In this document: piece by piece, positions 1 to 6,635 of the stretch
Numbering within the stretch: the stretch's first letter is position 1
Layout of the letters: the number at the start of each line of letters is the position of its first letter
Made by a program: the position numbers and the translations under genes
Assembly: GCA_017556895.1 (NCBI GenBank)
Contig: JAFYLX010000117.1
Coordinates: 1-9,916, forward strand
Source of the DNA: Bacillota bacterium
GTDB lineage: Bacteria; Bacillota_A; Clostridia; Peptostreptococcales; Anaerovoracaceae
DNA: 9,916 nucleotides
Direction of reading: 5' to 3'
Notes under the pieces: model-generated
Told to the model about the DNA's origin: nothing
Seen by the model: the letters and a program-made list of their open reading frames with translations, nothing else
Database searches by the model: none

Positions 1-606
1 AAGGTCAGAAACGATGATTGTTCCTGCACCACGAGCCTTACAAGCTAATAATGTTACGAGACCGATACATCCTGCACCTAAAATTACAACTGTGTCACCA
101 GGCTGTACGTCGCCCTGGCTTGCAGCGTGGAAGCCTACTGCTAATGGCTCGATAAGAGCACCTTCTTTAGTAGACATATGTTCTGGAAGCTTGAAGCACA
201 TGTTTTCTGGGAATGCGATATATTCTTCGTAGCATCCCTGTACTGGTGGAGTTGCAAGGAATACAACGTCTGGGCAAAGGTTATAACGGCCTGCCTTACA
301 ATGTTCACACTGGCCACATGTAATACCTGGTTCTAATGCAACCTTGTCGCCAACCTTTAGGTTTTCAACGCCTGCTCCAACTTCTACAACTGTACCTGCA
401 CATTCATGTCCAAGCATAAAATCTTCTTCTAAATTAACTTTGTATGGTCCACATACGCCGTGGTGGTAATAATTAACGTCTGATCCACAGATACCTACGT
501 ATTCAAGCTGTACTAGCACCTGCTTTTCTCCTACTTCTGGCATTGGAACTTCCTTAATTACCATATTGTCTAATCCGTTCATAAATGCGGCTTTCTGCAT
601 TTTCAT
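1..606 (-). CDS. Zinc-dependent sorbitol/xylitol-type dehydrogenase, N-terminal part (runs off left edge)
   Basis: NAD-linked medium-chain polyol dehydrogenase, expected in the cytoplasm, oxidizing a sugar alcohol to a ketose. The first 202 residues are in the window; the family is about 350 long, so some 150 are missing off the edge. Visible are the catalytic-zinc residues C40 (in GICGSD), H67 and E68 (in LGHE), the structural-zinc cysteines C97, C100, C103 and C111, the IEPLAVGFHA motif near 152-161, and a Rossmann GAGCIG at 177-182. An aspartate at 201, at the end of the next strand, favors NAD over NADP. The start is set by AAGGAAGG at 617-624; the ATG at 598-600 would be too far away. 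It follows the ABC operon on the same strand, but a terminator intervenes at 641-673. The exact substrate (sorbitol, xylitol, another polyol, or a threonine-dehydrogenase-like substrate) is not settled by sequence. Confidence 0.9.
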   Translation of the reverse strand, partial: MKMQKAAFMNGLDNMVIKEVPMPEVGEKQVLVQLEYVGICGSDVNYYHHGVCGPYKVNLEEDFMLGHECAGTVVEVGAGVENLKVGDKVALEPGITCGQCEHCKAGRYNLCPDVVFLATPPVQGCYEEYIAFPENMCFKLPEHMSTKEGALIEPLAVGFHAASQGDVQPGDTVVILGAGCIGLVTLLACKARGAGTIIVSDL

Positions 607-636
607 ATTTATATTACCTTCCTTTCAATTCCTTTT

Positions 637-673
637 TAATAAAAATGCCTGACAGCAAAAGCCGTCAGGCATT
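637..673 (-). terminator. Intrinsic terminator between binding-protein gene and dehydrogenase
   Basis: A perfect 10-bp stem pairs 664-673 with 644-653 around a 10-nt loop. On the minus strand it is followed directly by a T-rich run (TTTTTATT). It ends transcripts from the ABC operon. Only 37 bases separate the stem from the dehydrogenase ATG and they contain the RBS, so there is no room for an independent promoter between them. The dehydrogenase is therefore probably expressed by partial read-through, or from a promoter overlapping the terminator. Confidence 0.85.
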
Positions 674-741
674 CATGTATACATTTACCAGCATGGCTTT
701 TTTTAATAAAGTCTAATTATTTAATAAACTTTATGCCTTGA

Positions 742-1767
742 TTAGTTTACGTCGTCTTCGGATAATTCACCGTTTTCGATGTATACTTTGATGTAATCAT
801 CAACGTTATCTGCATTGATTTCTGGAGCATCTACATAGTCAGCTACGTCTGTAACAACCATTTCACCAGCTAAGATCTTAGCTGCGTATTCCATGTTCTT
901 TACAGCAAGGTCAGCTGCGGACTGTAATGCTGTACAAGTTAGAAGACCTTCCTTGATTAATAAGCATCCCTGAGCTGTACCGTCAACACCGTATGCAAGG
1001 AATGTAGTTGTTCCATCAGCCTTAACATAGTTAGCGTCGCCACGAACTGCTTCGATAGCGCCTGCTGCCATGTTATCGTTCATGGAGATGATAGCGTCGA
1101 TGTGAGTACCACCCTGTACCCATGCTTCCATAAGTGTTAGAGCTTCGTCACTGTTCCAGTTAGCGTAATCTTCGTAAAGGATCTTAACGTCAGGTCTCTG
1201 GGAGAAGAAGTATGTATCCCAAGCTGCACGTCTTTCTTCAGCGTGGTAGTTACCAGAAGGTCCTCTTAGAACTACTACGTTAGCGTTCTGTGGAACTTCC
1301 TTAACTGCTCTCTTAGCGCCTACTGCTGCCTGTTCTGCTGGGTCAGCGTCAACTGTACCTGTACCAGCCATAATGGATGTGTCATCTGTACCATCTAAGT
1401 CACCCTGGTGAGTTGTAGGGTTAGTTGTGATTACTGGGATACCAGCATCTACTAACTTCTGGATGTAAGGAGCCTGAGCTGCGTTGTTGTTGGACTGTAC
1501 GATTACTAGGTCGTACTGCTTTGTAATACAGTCTTCAAGAAGGCCGTTTAATTTATTGTCATCGCCTTCACCACTTACGCAAGTAAGTTCGAAATCGTAT
1601 TTTTCAGCTTCAGCCTGCATGGAGGATGTGAACCAAGCTGCGAATGTGTCCGCGGATGCTCTTGCTACGAAGCAAACTCTCTTAACATCGCTGTCTCCGG
1701 AACCGCCACATGCTACTAATGACATCATCATTACTAAAATTAATAAAATTGAAATAATCTTTTTCAT
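742..1767 (-). CDS. Sugar ABC transporter substrate-binding lipoprotein (RbsB-like)
   Basis: Extracytoplasmic sugar-binding protein that delivers substrate to the adjacent permease. It has 341 residues, with a lipoprotein signal peptide: MKK, a hydrophobic stretch, then lipobox LVAC with lipidated C20. The rest is a periplasmic-binding-protein type 1 fold (Peripla_BP_4). Family-typical patches include the IVQSNNNAAQAP segment, LRGPSGNYHAEERRAAW, ISMNDNMAAGAIEA, and the C-terminal VDGTAQG and LQSA segments that usually contribute ligand contacts. The frame is open 11 codons further upstream (to 1800), but MKK at 1765-1767 gives a proper signal peptide and is preceded by AGAAAGGA at 1779-1786, so it is taken as the start. 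It is the third gene of the operon, 120 bases after the permease. That gap holds a hairpin and a possible promoter, which may raise its expression over the membrane components. The ligand is unknown; the ROK regulator and polyol dehydrogenase suggest a pentose, hexose or polyol. Confidence 0.93.
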   Translation of the reverse strand: MKKIISILLILVMMMSLVACGGSGDSDVKRVCFVARASADTFAAWFTSSMQAEAEKYDFELTCVSGEGDDNKLNGLLEDCITKQYDLVIVQSNNNAAQAPYIQKLVDAGIPVITTNPTTHQGDLDGTDDTSIMAGTGTVDADPAEQAAVGAKRAVKEVPQNANVVVLRGPSGNYHAEERRAAWDTYFFSQRPDVKILYEDYANWNSDEALTLMEAWVQGGTHIDAIISMNDNMAAGAIEAVRGDANYVKADGTTTFLAYGVDGTAQGCLLIKEGLLTCTALQSAADLAVKNMEYAAKILAGEMVVTDVADYVDAPEINADNVDDYIKVYIENGELSEDDVN

Positions 1768-1816
1768 AAAGCATTTTTTCCTTTCTGGGATCTTCGCCAT
1801 CTGAATAAATGTACAC

Positions 1817-1845
1817 CTTAGGATATACTGTAGAGTATACTTAAG
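1817..1845 (-). other. Intercistronic hairpin between permease and binding-protein genes
   Basis: An inverted repeat (CTTAGGATATACT, 4-nt loop, AGTATACTTAAG on plus) forms an interrupted stem of about 11 bp. No T-run follows it on the minus strand, so it does not look like a terminator. Intercistronic hairpins of this kind often mark mRNA processing or 3'-end stabilization in importer operons. That role here is inference. Confidence 0.5.
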
Positions 1846-1875
1846 ATTATATAACTAGGCTTTCGCCATTGTTAC
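1846..1875 (-). promoter_or_regulatory. Possible internal promoter for the binding-protein gene
   Basis: A TATAAT lies at 1846-1851 (minus strand), with GTAACA at 1870-1875 as a 4/6 match to the -35 element at 18-bp spacing. Transcription would start near 1839, inside the intercistronic hairpin, so the hairpin and the promoter are partly competing explanations. The A/T-rich context makes a chance match possible. Confidence 0.35.
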
Positions 1876-1887
1876 CATTATTTTGCG

Positions 1888-2904
1888 TTATTTCGCGTCT
1901 GATACTTTGTTATCGTCCTTCTGTTCTTCTTTTTTATCTTCTTTAGCTACGATAACCTTCTGGGACTTCTTGGACTTACTTACTACGTCAAACGCAACTG
2001 CAAGTACGATGATTGCACCCTTGATGATTTCCTGAATGTAAGAGTCAACACCTGTTAAGTTCATGATGTTTTCTAAGAAACCGATAATGAACGCACCAGC
2101 GATTGTTCCACTTACTGTACCGATACCACCTGTGAAGGATGTACCACCAACGATAGCTGCTGTAAGACCTGTCATTTCGTAACCGATAGCTCCGTTTGGA
2201 AGACCAGCGTTGTTACGAGCCATGAAGATCATACCTGCAAGACCAACTAGTAAACCGTTGATCATGTATGTTACATAAATACTTCTCTTTGCGTTGATAC
2301 CACTTGCTTCTGCAGCACTTCTGCTACCACCGATAGCATATAGTCCACGGCCGTGTCTTGTATTATTTACAATGTACCAAATAAGAATTGTTGCAATGAT
2401 TACGATGATAACTGGAATTGGTAGGAATCCTACGGAACCCTGACCGATTACTACGTAGTCGCCAAGCTGAAGGATATTCTTACCACCTGTGTAGTAAAGC
2501 GCAACCCCTCTTGCTGCCTGCTGCATACCTAATGTTGCGATGAAGGCAGGTACGTTGCACTGTGCAACGAAGAAAGCGTTAATTAAGTTACATAAAACTG
2601 CAACGGATAAAGCTACTACAACTGCCAATAACAGGGAACCTGTTGTCTTGAAAACGGAAACTGATAATACACCTGCAAGTGCAAGTACTGCACCTACTGA
2701 TAAGTCAAGGAATCCGCTGACAATAAGTAACATTTCACCGTAAGCAATTAGAATACCTACACATAACTGTTTTGATACATTGATTAAGTTACCTGATGTA
2801 AGGAAGTACGGGCTGATCATACTACAAGCAGCAAATAAAGCAATTAATACAACGAAGATGCTGTATTTCTGCATATAGTGCTGAAGATTAGATTTATTAT
2901 TCAT
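1888..2904 (-). CDS. Sugar ABC transporter permease (RbsC-like)
   Basis: Integral-membrane permease of a CUT2-type (ribose/xylose/galactose family) importer, expected to form a homodimer in the cytoplasmic membrane. It has 338 residues with about 8-10 hydrophobic helices. Family signatures are SGFLDLSVGAVLALAG, the NVPAFIATLGMQQAARG segment, the cytoplasmic loop AIGGSRSAAEASGIN (ATPase-contact region), and the GGTSFTGGIGTVSGTIAGA segment near the C-terminus. The last 30 residues are a charged lysine/glutamate/aspartate tail that is longer and more polar than usual. The start is set by AGGAGGAG at 2911-2918, six bases from the ATG. It lies 18 bases after the ATPase gene, so the two are co-transcribed and probably expressed together. 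Confidence 0.95.
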   Translation of the reverse strand: MNNKSNLQHYMQKYSIFVVLIALFAACSMISPYFLTSGNLINVSKQLCVGILIAYGEMLLIVSGFLDLSVGAVLALAGVLSVSVFKTTGSLLLAVVVALSVAVLCNLINAFFVAQCNVPAFIATLGMQQAARGVALYYTGGKNILQLGDYVVIGQGSVGFLPIPVIIVIIATILIWYIVNNTRHGRGLYAIGGSRSAAEASGINAKRSIYVTYMINGLLVGLAGMIFMARNNAGLPNGAIGYEMTGLTAAIVGGTSFTGGIGTVSGTIAGAFIIGFLENIMNLTGVDSYIQEIIKGAIIVLAVAFDVVSKSKKSQKVIVAKEDKKEEQKDDNKVSDAK

Positions 2905-2922
2905 TTTTTTCTCCTCCTATAT

Positions 2923-4410
2923 TTAGTGAGCCATTGCGTATCTCATGATTGTTTCCTGAGAGAACTCTTCTTTTGTGATACATCCTGAAATACGTCCCTG
3001 ACACATGATATAAATTCTATCACACATACCGATAAGTTCCGGTAATTCTGAAGAAACCATAACAACGCCTTTTTCTTCTTTTACGATTTCTGTAATTAGT
3101 TTGTAAATTTCAAACTTTGCACCTACGTCAATACCTCTTGTTGGTTCATCAAGAATCATGACATCCGGATTGCATAACATCCATCTTGTAAGAAGAACTT
3201 TCTGCTGATTACCACCGGATAACGTACCAATTTCTGTGTCCAGTGAAGGAGTTTTAACATTCATCTTCTTAAACATTGTCTGCACATTGCTTGTTTCTTT
3301 TCTCTTGTGAGTGAATCCGCCGAAGATGTAGTCTTTTAAGGAAGCAAGGCTGGCATTTTCTTTTACGCTACGAACTGCTACGATACCATCTTCTCTACGG
3401 CTTTCGGAAAGCATTACTAGCTTCTTATCAATACTGTCCTTAGGATTTTTAATCTTAACTTCTTCGCCGTTAATCTTAACTGTTCCTGACTGATGAGGAT
3501 CTAGACCGAAGATTGCTCTCATTGTTTCAGTACGTCCAGCACCTACTAGACCAGCAAAGCCTACGATTTCACCTTTTTTTACGTGGAAATTAATATCCTC
3601 GAAGACACCTGGCTGTGTGAAATGTTCTACTTCAAGAACGTTTTCACCCAATTCAACTTCTTCCTTTGGATATACATTTTCAAGCTTACGTCCTACCATT
3701 CTTGCGATAACAGTGTCTAGGTCAAGATCTTCTGCTCTATCTGTAGAAACTACCGCACCATCTCTTAAGATACTGATGTCATCCGCAATACGGAATACTT
3801 CATCCATTTTGTGAGAGATGTAAATGATGGATACACCTTTAGCCTTTAATTCAGCAATCTTATCAAATAGTAAAGCTACTTCCTTGTCAGTAATTGAGGA
3901 TGTAGGCTCGTCCATGATGATTACCTCTGCATTGTTTGTAATAGCCTTAGTAATTTCAAGCATCTGAATGTCTGATACAGTTAAAGTCTTTAACTGCTGA
4001 TCAGGTGCATATGTAAGACCTTCTTCTTTTAATACCTTAGCTGCTTCTTCACGTACTTTTTTCCAATCAACTTTTTTGAATTTATTAACTGGAAGTCGTC
4101 CTAGGAATAAGTTTTCTTCTACTGTCAATTCTGGCACGTAGTTTAATTCCTGTGCAACCATGGCAATACCAAGTTCTCTTGCCTGAATAGGGTTCTTGAT
4201 TTCTACTGGCTTCTCATCAAGATAAATCTGACCTTTATCAGCCTTGTAAAGACCCATGATGATCTTCATTAAAGTAGATTTTCCAGCCCCATTTTCACCA
4301 CATAACGCGTGAACTGTTCCTTTTCTGACAGCGAAATCAATGTTACTAAGAGCCTTAACGCCTGGGAATGATTTTTCTACCCCGGAGACTCTCATTTTAA
4401 TTTCATCCAT
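2923..4410 (-). CDS. Sugar ABC transporter ATP-binding protein, two fused nucleotide-binding domains (RbsA/MglA-like)
   Basis: Cytoplasmic ATPase driving the CUT2 sugar importer, 495 residues, matching the usual length of about 500. Domain 1 has an intact Walker A (GENGAGKST, 38-46), a degenerate signature (LTVSDIQM, 143-150), Walker B (VIIMDEPT, 163-170) and H-loop H200. Domain 2 has the family's degenerate Walker A (GLVGAGRTE, 287-295), a canonical signature (LSGGNQQ, 397-403) and Walker B (VMILDEPT, 417-424). This asymmetry is normal for the RbsA/XylG/MglA family. The frame is open to 4443, but ATG 4408-4410 has GGAGGAA at 4418-4424, seven bases away, and gives the usual N-terminus, so the longer start is rejected. 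It is the first gene of the operon, downstream of the promoter at about 4517-4547. Confidence 0.95.
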   Translation of the reverse strand: MDEIKMRVSGVEKSFPGVKALSNIDFAVRKGTVHALCGENGAGKSTLMKIIMGLYKADKGQIYLDEKPVEIKNPIQARELGIAMVAQELNYVPELTVEENLFLGRLPVNKFKKVDWKKVREEAAKVLKEEGLTYAPDQQLKTLTVSDIQMLEITKAITNNAEVIIMDEPTSSITDKEVALLFDKIAELKAKGVSIIYISHKMDEVFRIADDISILRDGAVVSTDRAEDLDLDTVIARMVGRKLENVYPKEEVELGENVLEVEHFTQPGVFEDINFHVKKGEIVGFAGLVGAGRTETMRAIFGLDPHQSGTVKINGEEVKIKNPKDSIDKKLVMLSESRREDGIVAVRSVKENASLASLKDYIFGGFTHKRKETSNVQTMFKKMNVKTPSLDTEIGTLSGGNQQKVLLTRWMLCNPDVMILDEPTRGIDVGAKFEIYKLITEIVKEEKGVVMVSSELPELIGMCDRIYIMCQGRISGCITKEEFSQETIMRYAMAH

Positions 4411-4516
4411 CTTGCTGTTCCTCCATTCTTTATTCTTACACAAGTGCTTAAAGCACTCATACTTTCGTAAACTTTTATAAACTTTTTTATATAAGTTTGC
4501 TTATAGTTATTATCCT

Positions 4517-4547
4517 ATTATACCATTTTTTAATATTATTGCTACAA
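4517..4547 (-). promoter_or_regulatory. Promoter of the ABC sugar-transport operon
   Basis: A perfect TATAAT on the minus strand (4517-4522) is preceded by TGG, making an extended -10. The -35 is weak (TTGTAG at 4542-4547, 19-bp spacing). Predicted start is near 4510, giving a 5' leader of about 100 nt before the ATPase ATG. A second, weaker candidate further up (TATGAT 4617-4622 with TTGTTA 4642-4647) would place the 25-bp dyad across its spacer. Confidence 0.6.
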
Positions 4548-4622
4548 AAACATTATTTTTTCGACCTTGATTTTGCAATATTTTGCAACTTTTTTTGCAA
4601 ATATTTTTCACACTTTATCATA

Positions 4623-4647
4623 TTGTTATAAAATCGCGAAATAACAA
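4623..4647. promoter_or_regulatory. Candidate operator, 25-bp dyad
   Basis: TTGTTAT and ATAACAA are perfect inverted arms separated by 11 bases that include TCGCGA. Total length 25 bp resembles the size of known XylR/ROK operators, though the sequence itself is not a recognized consensus. Its position between the divergent promoters suits a regulator site. Binding by the ROK protein is inferred. Confidence 0.45.
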
Positions 4648-4678
4648 AGTATTATTTGCTTTATGTAATAAAAAAACC

Positions 4679-4709
4679 TTAACAAAAGTCTACCATTATT
4701 TGCTATAAT
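4679..4709 (+). promoter_or_regulatory. Promoter of the ROK regulator gene
   Basis: Extended -10 TGC-TATAAT (TATAAT at 4704-4709) with a partial -35 TTAACA at 4679-4684, spacing 19. Predicted start is near 4716, about 23 nt before the ATG, leaving just enough for the AGGAGGGA ribosome site at 4728-4735. The ATTATTTGCT repeat overlaps the -10, which would suit autoregulation. Confidence 0.6.
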
Positions 4710-4738
4710 CGAGATAAGAAAACATTTAGGAGGGAGCC

Positions 4739-5851
4739 ATGTTAGAATCAACAAACACAACTAGGGCCTTCGGCAATATATACCGCTTTATTTTCAAAGA
4801 AAAGCAATGCTCTAGACAACAAATAGCCGAACAATTGAATCTCAGCCTTCCAACGGTTACCGCAACACTTAATCAGCTTATAGATCTAAATCTAATTCAT
4901 ATAGCGGGGCTTTACGAGTCTTCCGGTGGCAGAAAAGCCAATATGTACGAATGCGTTGCGGACGCTCGTTATTCTATAGGAATAGACATTACGAGAAATC
5001 ACTTATCTATCGCCATCATCGACCTTAACCTTAACATCATCGGCAAGCTTAGAAAAAGATGTGCGTTTATAGATTCCGATGAATACTATCAAAACATGGC
5101 TGGCGATTTAGAAGAACTTTTAGAAAACCATAATGTGCCACAAGAAAAAATCTTGGGCGTAGGTATCTCCCTTCCTGTCATCATCGAGACGGATAATAAA
5201 ACAATTTCTTATGCAACAGTAATAGAGGTATCTTCTGACGTTTATCAGCGCATAAGCTGTTATATGAAGTTTCCCTACCTGTTATTCAACGATGCCAACT
5301 CCGCAGGTTTAGCAGAAAGCTGGAGCCATCAGTACGACCGTCCTTCTGCTTACTTATTGCTTAGTACCAGCGTGGGCGGCGCTTTCATGTTTGATGATAG
5401 CCCATTCAACGGAGATAACAATAGAGCCTCTGAATTTGGGCATATGTGTATCGTCGCACACGGCCGTAAATGTTATTGTGGAAGCAACGGTTGCCTTGAT
5501 GCATACTGTTCTTCTCAAATTCTTTCCGATTATACAAACGGAAATCTAGAAGACTTCTTTAGGGAACTCGATTCCGGAAACAAGAGATTCGCCTTGATTT
5601 TTGATGAGTACTTAGATTATCTTGCGTTTGCAGTTAACAACCTTCGCATGTGTTACGACTGCGACGTTATCATCGGTGGTACTGTAGGCGCACACATGGA
5701 TCGTTACATCGAAGAGCTTAGAAACAAAGCAAGCCTTCTAAACCCTTTCGAAAAAAATGCAGATTACATTAAAAATTGCAACTATAAGACTGCGGCTTCA
5801 GCTGTAGGTGCGGCAATTTATTTCATAAATCAGTTCTTAATGGAATTATAG
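4739..5851 (+). CDS. ROK-family transcriptional regulator (XylR/NagC type)
   Basis: DNA-binding sugar-sensing repressor, 370 residues. The N-terminal winged helix-turn-helix (about 12-70) includes SRQQIAEQLNLSLPTVTATL and the wing motif SSGGRKAN. A ROK domain follows. At its start GIDITRNHLSIAIIDL replaces the phosphate-binding DxGxT of true kinases, as is common in regulatory members. NDANSAGLAE (184-193) and the GGAF turn at 213-216 mark the sugar pocket. The zinc site is E232-F-G-H235 with C245, C247 and C252 (CYCGSNGC), all present. AGGAGGGA at 4728-4735 fixes the start. It is divergent from the sugar ABC operon and therefore its likely regulator, releasing DNA when sugar is bound. Sugar kinase activity is improbable given the N-terminal domain and altered phosphate motif. 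Confidence 0.93.
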   Translation: MLESTNTTRAFGNIYRFIFKEKQCSRQQIAEQLNLSLPTVTATLNQLIDLNLIHIAGLYESSGGRKANMYECVADARYSIGIDITRNHLSIAIIDLNLNIIGKLRKRCAFIDSDEYYQNMAGDLEELLENHNVPQEKILGVGISLPVIIETDNKTISYATVIEVSSDVYQRISCYMKFPYLLFNDANSAGLAESWSHQYDRPSAYLLLSTSVGGAFMFDDSPFNGDNNRASEFGHMCIVAHGRKCYCGSNGCLDAYCSSQILSDYTNGNLEDFFRELDSGNKRFALIFDEYLDYLAFAVNNLRMCYDCDVIIGGTVGAHMDRYIEELRNKASLLNPFEKNADYIKNCNYKTAASAVGAAIYFINQFLMEL

Positions 5852-5856
5852 ACACT

Positions 5857-5900
5857 AAAAAACGCAGGGGTCCTTCATGGTAATCCCTGCGTTCATTTTT
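5857..5900. terminator. Bidirectional terminator between ROK and PPOX genes
   Basis: A 9-bp stem (5861-5869 with 5885-5893, AACGCAGGG/CCCTGCGTT, plus a G-U pair) is flanked by T-runs on both strands: CATTTTTTT after it on plus and six Ts after it on minus. It serves the two convergent genes, whose stop codons lie on either side. Confidence 0.9.
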
Positions 5901-5908
5901 TTCTAGCA

Positions 5909-6385
5909 TTAAGACTCATTTACGAACTTGCCACACATATGCTCAGGAGTTAGTTCCAAGATGATTGTAGCCTTTGCATCAGCCTCTATTTCTTCTTCAA
6001 TCCACTTTTCGTCCTGAGTAAATTTATAGCAAAGCTTTCTTGAAATATCTTTAATTACATCCATGTCTGTGATTACTTTCATTCTGCCGAATACGATAAC
6101 ACTCTGCAAATCCAGTCCCCAGAAGCCTTCTACAGGCTGTGGATCGCTGATAACACAGAAAGATACCTTGTCGTGTTTGTTCACTGCATCTTTTCTATGG
6201 CCAGAGTTGCCCCTGTGGACATAGATTTTACCAGAGTCTTCGGCGTAATAGTGATTTAGCGGAGTTCCATATGGATAGTCATCGTCTCCTAAAACGGATA
6301 AAACCCCTCTTTTCTGAGTTTTTAGCAATTCTATGCATGCCTCTTCTGAAAGTGCTTTGTTCTTCTTTGCTAGTTTTCTAAACAT
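5909..6385 (-). CDS. Pyridoxamine 5'-phosphate oxidase family (FMN-binding, Nim-like) protein
   Basis: Small flavin-binding split-barrel protein, 158 residues, of the clostridial PPOX-like group that includes 5-nitroimidazole-reductase-like (Nim) proteins. Visible are RGVLSVLGDDDYPYGTPLNH (27-45), which is the first barrel strands, IYVHRGNSGHRKDAV (54-68), the usual FMN-phosphate loop region, and VIVFGRMKVI (96-105). A true vitamin B6 oxidase is unlikely; a flavin-dependent reductase is more probable, substrate unknown. ATG at 6383-6385 is chosen because AAAGGAG (6393-6399) sits seven bases away. The frame is open ten codons further up (6415), but that start has no ribosome site. It follows a leader with an attenuator-like terminator and conserved short ORF, so expression is probably conditional. 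It ends at the shared terminator and appears monocistronic. Confidence 0.85.
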   Translation of the reverse strand: MFRKLAKKNKALSEEACIELLKTQKRGVLSVLGDDDYPYGTPLNHYYAEDSGKIYVHRGNSGHRKDAVNKHDKVSFCVISDPQPVEGFWGLDLQSVIVFGRMKVITDMDVIKDISRKLCYKFTQDEKWIEEEIEADAKATIILELTPEHMCGKFVNES

Positions 6386-6437
6386 AGTTATTCTCCTTTC
6401 GATTTTAAAACACATCCTTTAAAACTTTGCAACCATT

Positions 6438-6476
6438 AAAAAACCCGTTCGAAATATCTCTACTACTTCGAACGGG
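6438..6476 (-). terminator. Leader terminator, copy A
   Basis: Perfect 10-bp stem CCCGTTCGAA (6444-6453) with TTCGAACGGG (6467-6476), 13-nt loop, followed on the minus strand by six Ts. It lies between the leader promoter and the PPOX gene, so it must be bypassed for the gene to be expressed. It also stands in the path of any transcript arriving from the upstream LUD operon. Confidence 0.88.
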
Positions 6477-6478
6477 TC

Positions 6479-6514
6479 TTACTTAGGTTCTTTCAAACAC
6501 ATTACAGGCACCAT
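6479..6514 (-). CDS. Putative leader peptide, copy A (MVPVMCLKEPK)
   Basis: An 11-codon frame with ATG at 6512-6514 and TAA at 6479-6481. The stop is only 2 nt before the terminator stem. Copy B encodes the same peptide except Lys to Arg at the last codon, and keeps length and stop. A ribosome lingering at its end would cover the first arm of the terminator and allow read-through. The weak point is initiation: the purine-rich stretch abuts the first ATG, with no well-spaced ribosome site. Initiation at the internal ATG (codon 5), with GGUG six bases before it, is an alternative. No function is known to me for this peptide. Confidence 0.5.
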   Translation of the reverse strand: MVPVMCLKEPK

Positions 6515-6590
6515 CTCTTTCTTCAAATTTTTGTCCGGATGTTAAGTTAAGTCTTTTTCGGTCCGTACCTCTCTTTCTTAAGTTGTCTAT

Positions 6591-6619
6591 ACTTTACCAC
6601 TTTATTCGAATGAAGTCAA
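6591..6619 (-). promoter_or_regulatory. Promoter with operator palindrome, copy A
   Basis: -35 TTGACT (6614-6619), 17-bp spacer, and -10 TAAAGT (6591-6596) preceded by TGG. The spacer contains ACTTTATTCGAATGAAGT (6599-6616), which is palindromic in 8 of 9 pairs and perfect in copy B. An A/T-rich UP-like stretch lies just upstream. The nearest gene upstream on this strand ends 17 bases before the -35. Confidence 0.8.
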
Positions 6620-6635
6620 TGCCTTTTTTGAAATT

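Larger units (their letters stand above)
4411..4738. promoter_or_regulatory. Divergent control region between ABC operon and ROK regulator
   Basis: This A/T-rich stretch of 328 bases has no gene. It carries both promoters and several symmetrical elements: a 15-bp palindrome AGTGCTTAAAGCACT at 4443-4457; AAACTT-N8-AAGTTT at 4479-4498, just inside the minus transcript; three TTTTGCAA copies at 4571, 4581 and 4593; a 25-bp dyad TTGTTAT-N11-ATAACAA at 4623-4647; and a direct repeat ATTATTTGCT at 4651-4660 and 4695-4704. The second ATTATTTGCT copy runs into the plus -10. Divergent ROK/transport pairs are usually controlled from such a region. Which element binds the ROK protein cannot be decided from one sequence. 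Confidence 0.75.
6438..6585 (-). ncRNA. Attenuator-like 5' leader RNA, copy A (upstream of PPOX gene)
   Basis: Predicted transcript of about 148 nt from near 6585 to the terminator. In order: a block with short stem CUUAAG...CUUAA around AAAGAGAGGUACGGACCGAA, a variable linker, a 44-nt block identical in copy B (6484-6527), an 11-codon frame, then the terminator. The purine-rich string AAGAAAGAGA occurs in both blocks. I compared it in mind with T-box, SAM, FMN, TPP, lysine, glycine, cobalamin and purine elements and saw no match, so family is unassigned. The leader and terminator are well supported; the mechanism is inferred. Confidence 0.72.
6438..6632 (-). repeat. Regulatory module repeat, copy A
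   Basis: About 195 bases that align end to end with 8152-8350: terminator, leader peptide, leader blocks, promoter, palindrome and part of the A/T-rich upstream tract. The coding genes on either side are unrelated, so the control module alone has been duplicated or transplanted. Confidence 0.85.

Noticed and set aside
14..232. Plus-strand open frame opposite the dehydrogenase
   Set aside because: Shadow of the dehydrogenase coding strand, whose zinc and NAD motifs are unmistakable.
1484..1804. Plus-strand open frame opposite the binding-protein gene
   Set aside because: It is antisense to a clear lipoprotein gene and shows no ribosome site or recognizable motif.
4561..4660. CRISPR-like array from the TTTTGCAA repeats
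   Set aside because: Units are only 8 bases with 2-4 base gaps; these are binding-site-sized, not CRISPR repeats.
6386..6415. Upstream start extending the PPOX protein by ten residues
   Set aside because: The extension covers the ribosome-binding site itself; the downstream ATG has the better-placed AAAGGAG.
6438..6585. Leader A as a T-box or known riboswitch
   Set aside because: The T-box core (GGUGGNACCGCG-like) is absent, and no conserved core of SAM, FMN, TPP, lysine, glycine, cobalamin or purine riboswitches was seen. A GGUGCC string alone is not enough. A formal Rfam scan was not possible here.
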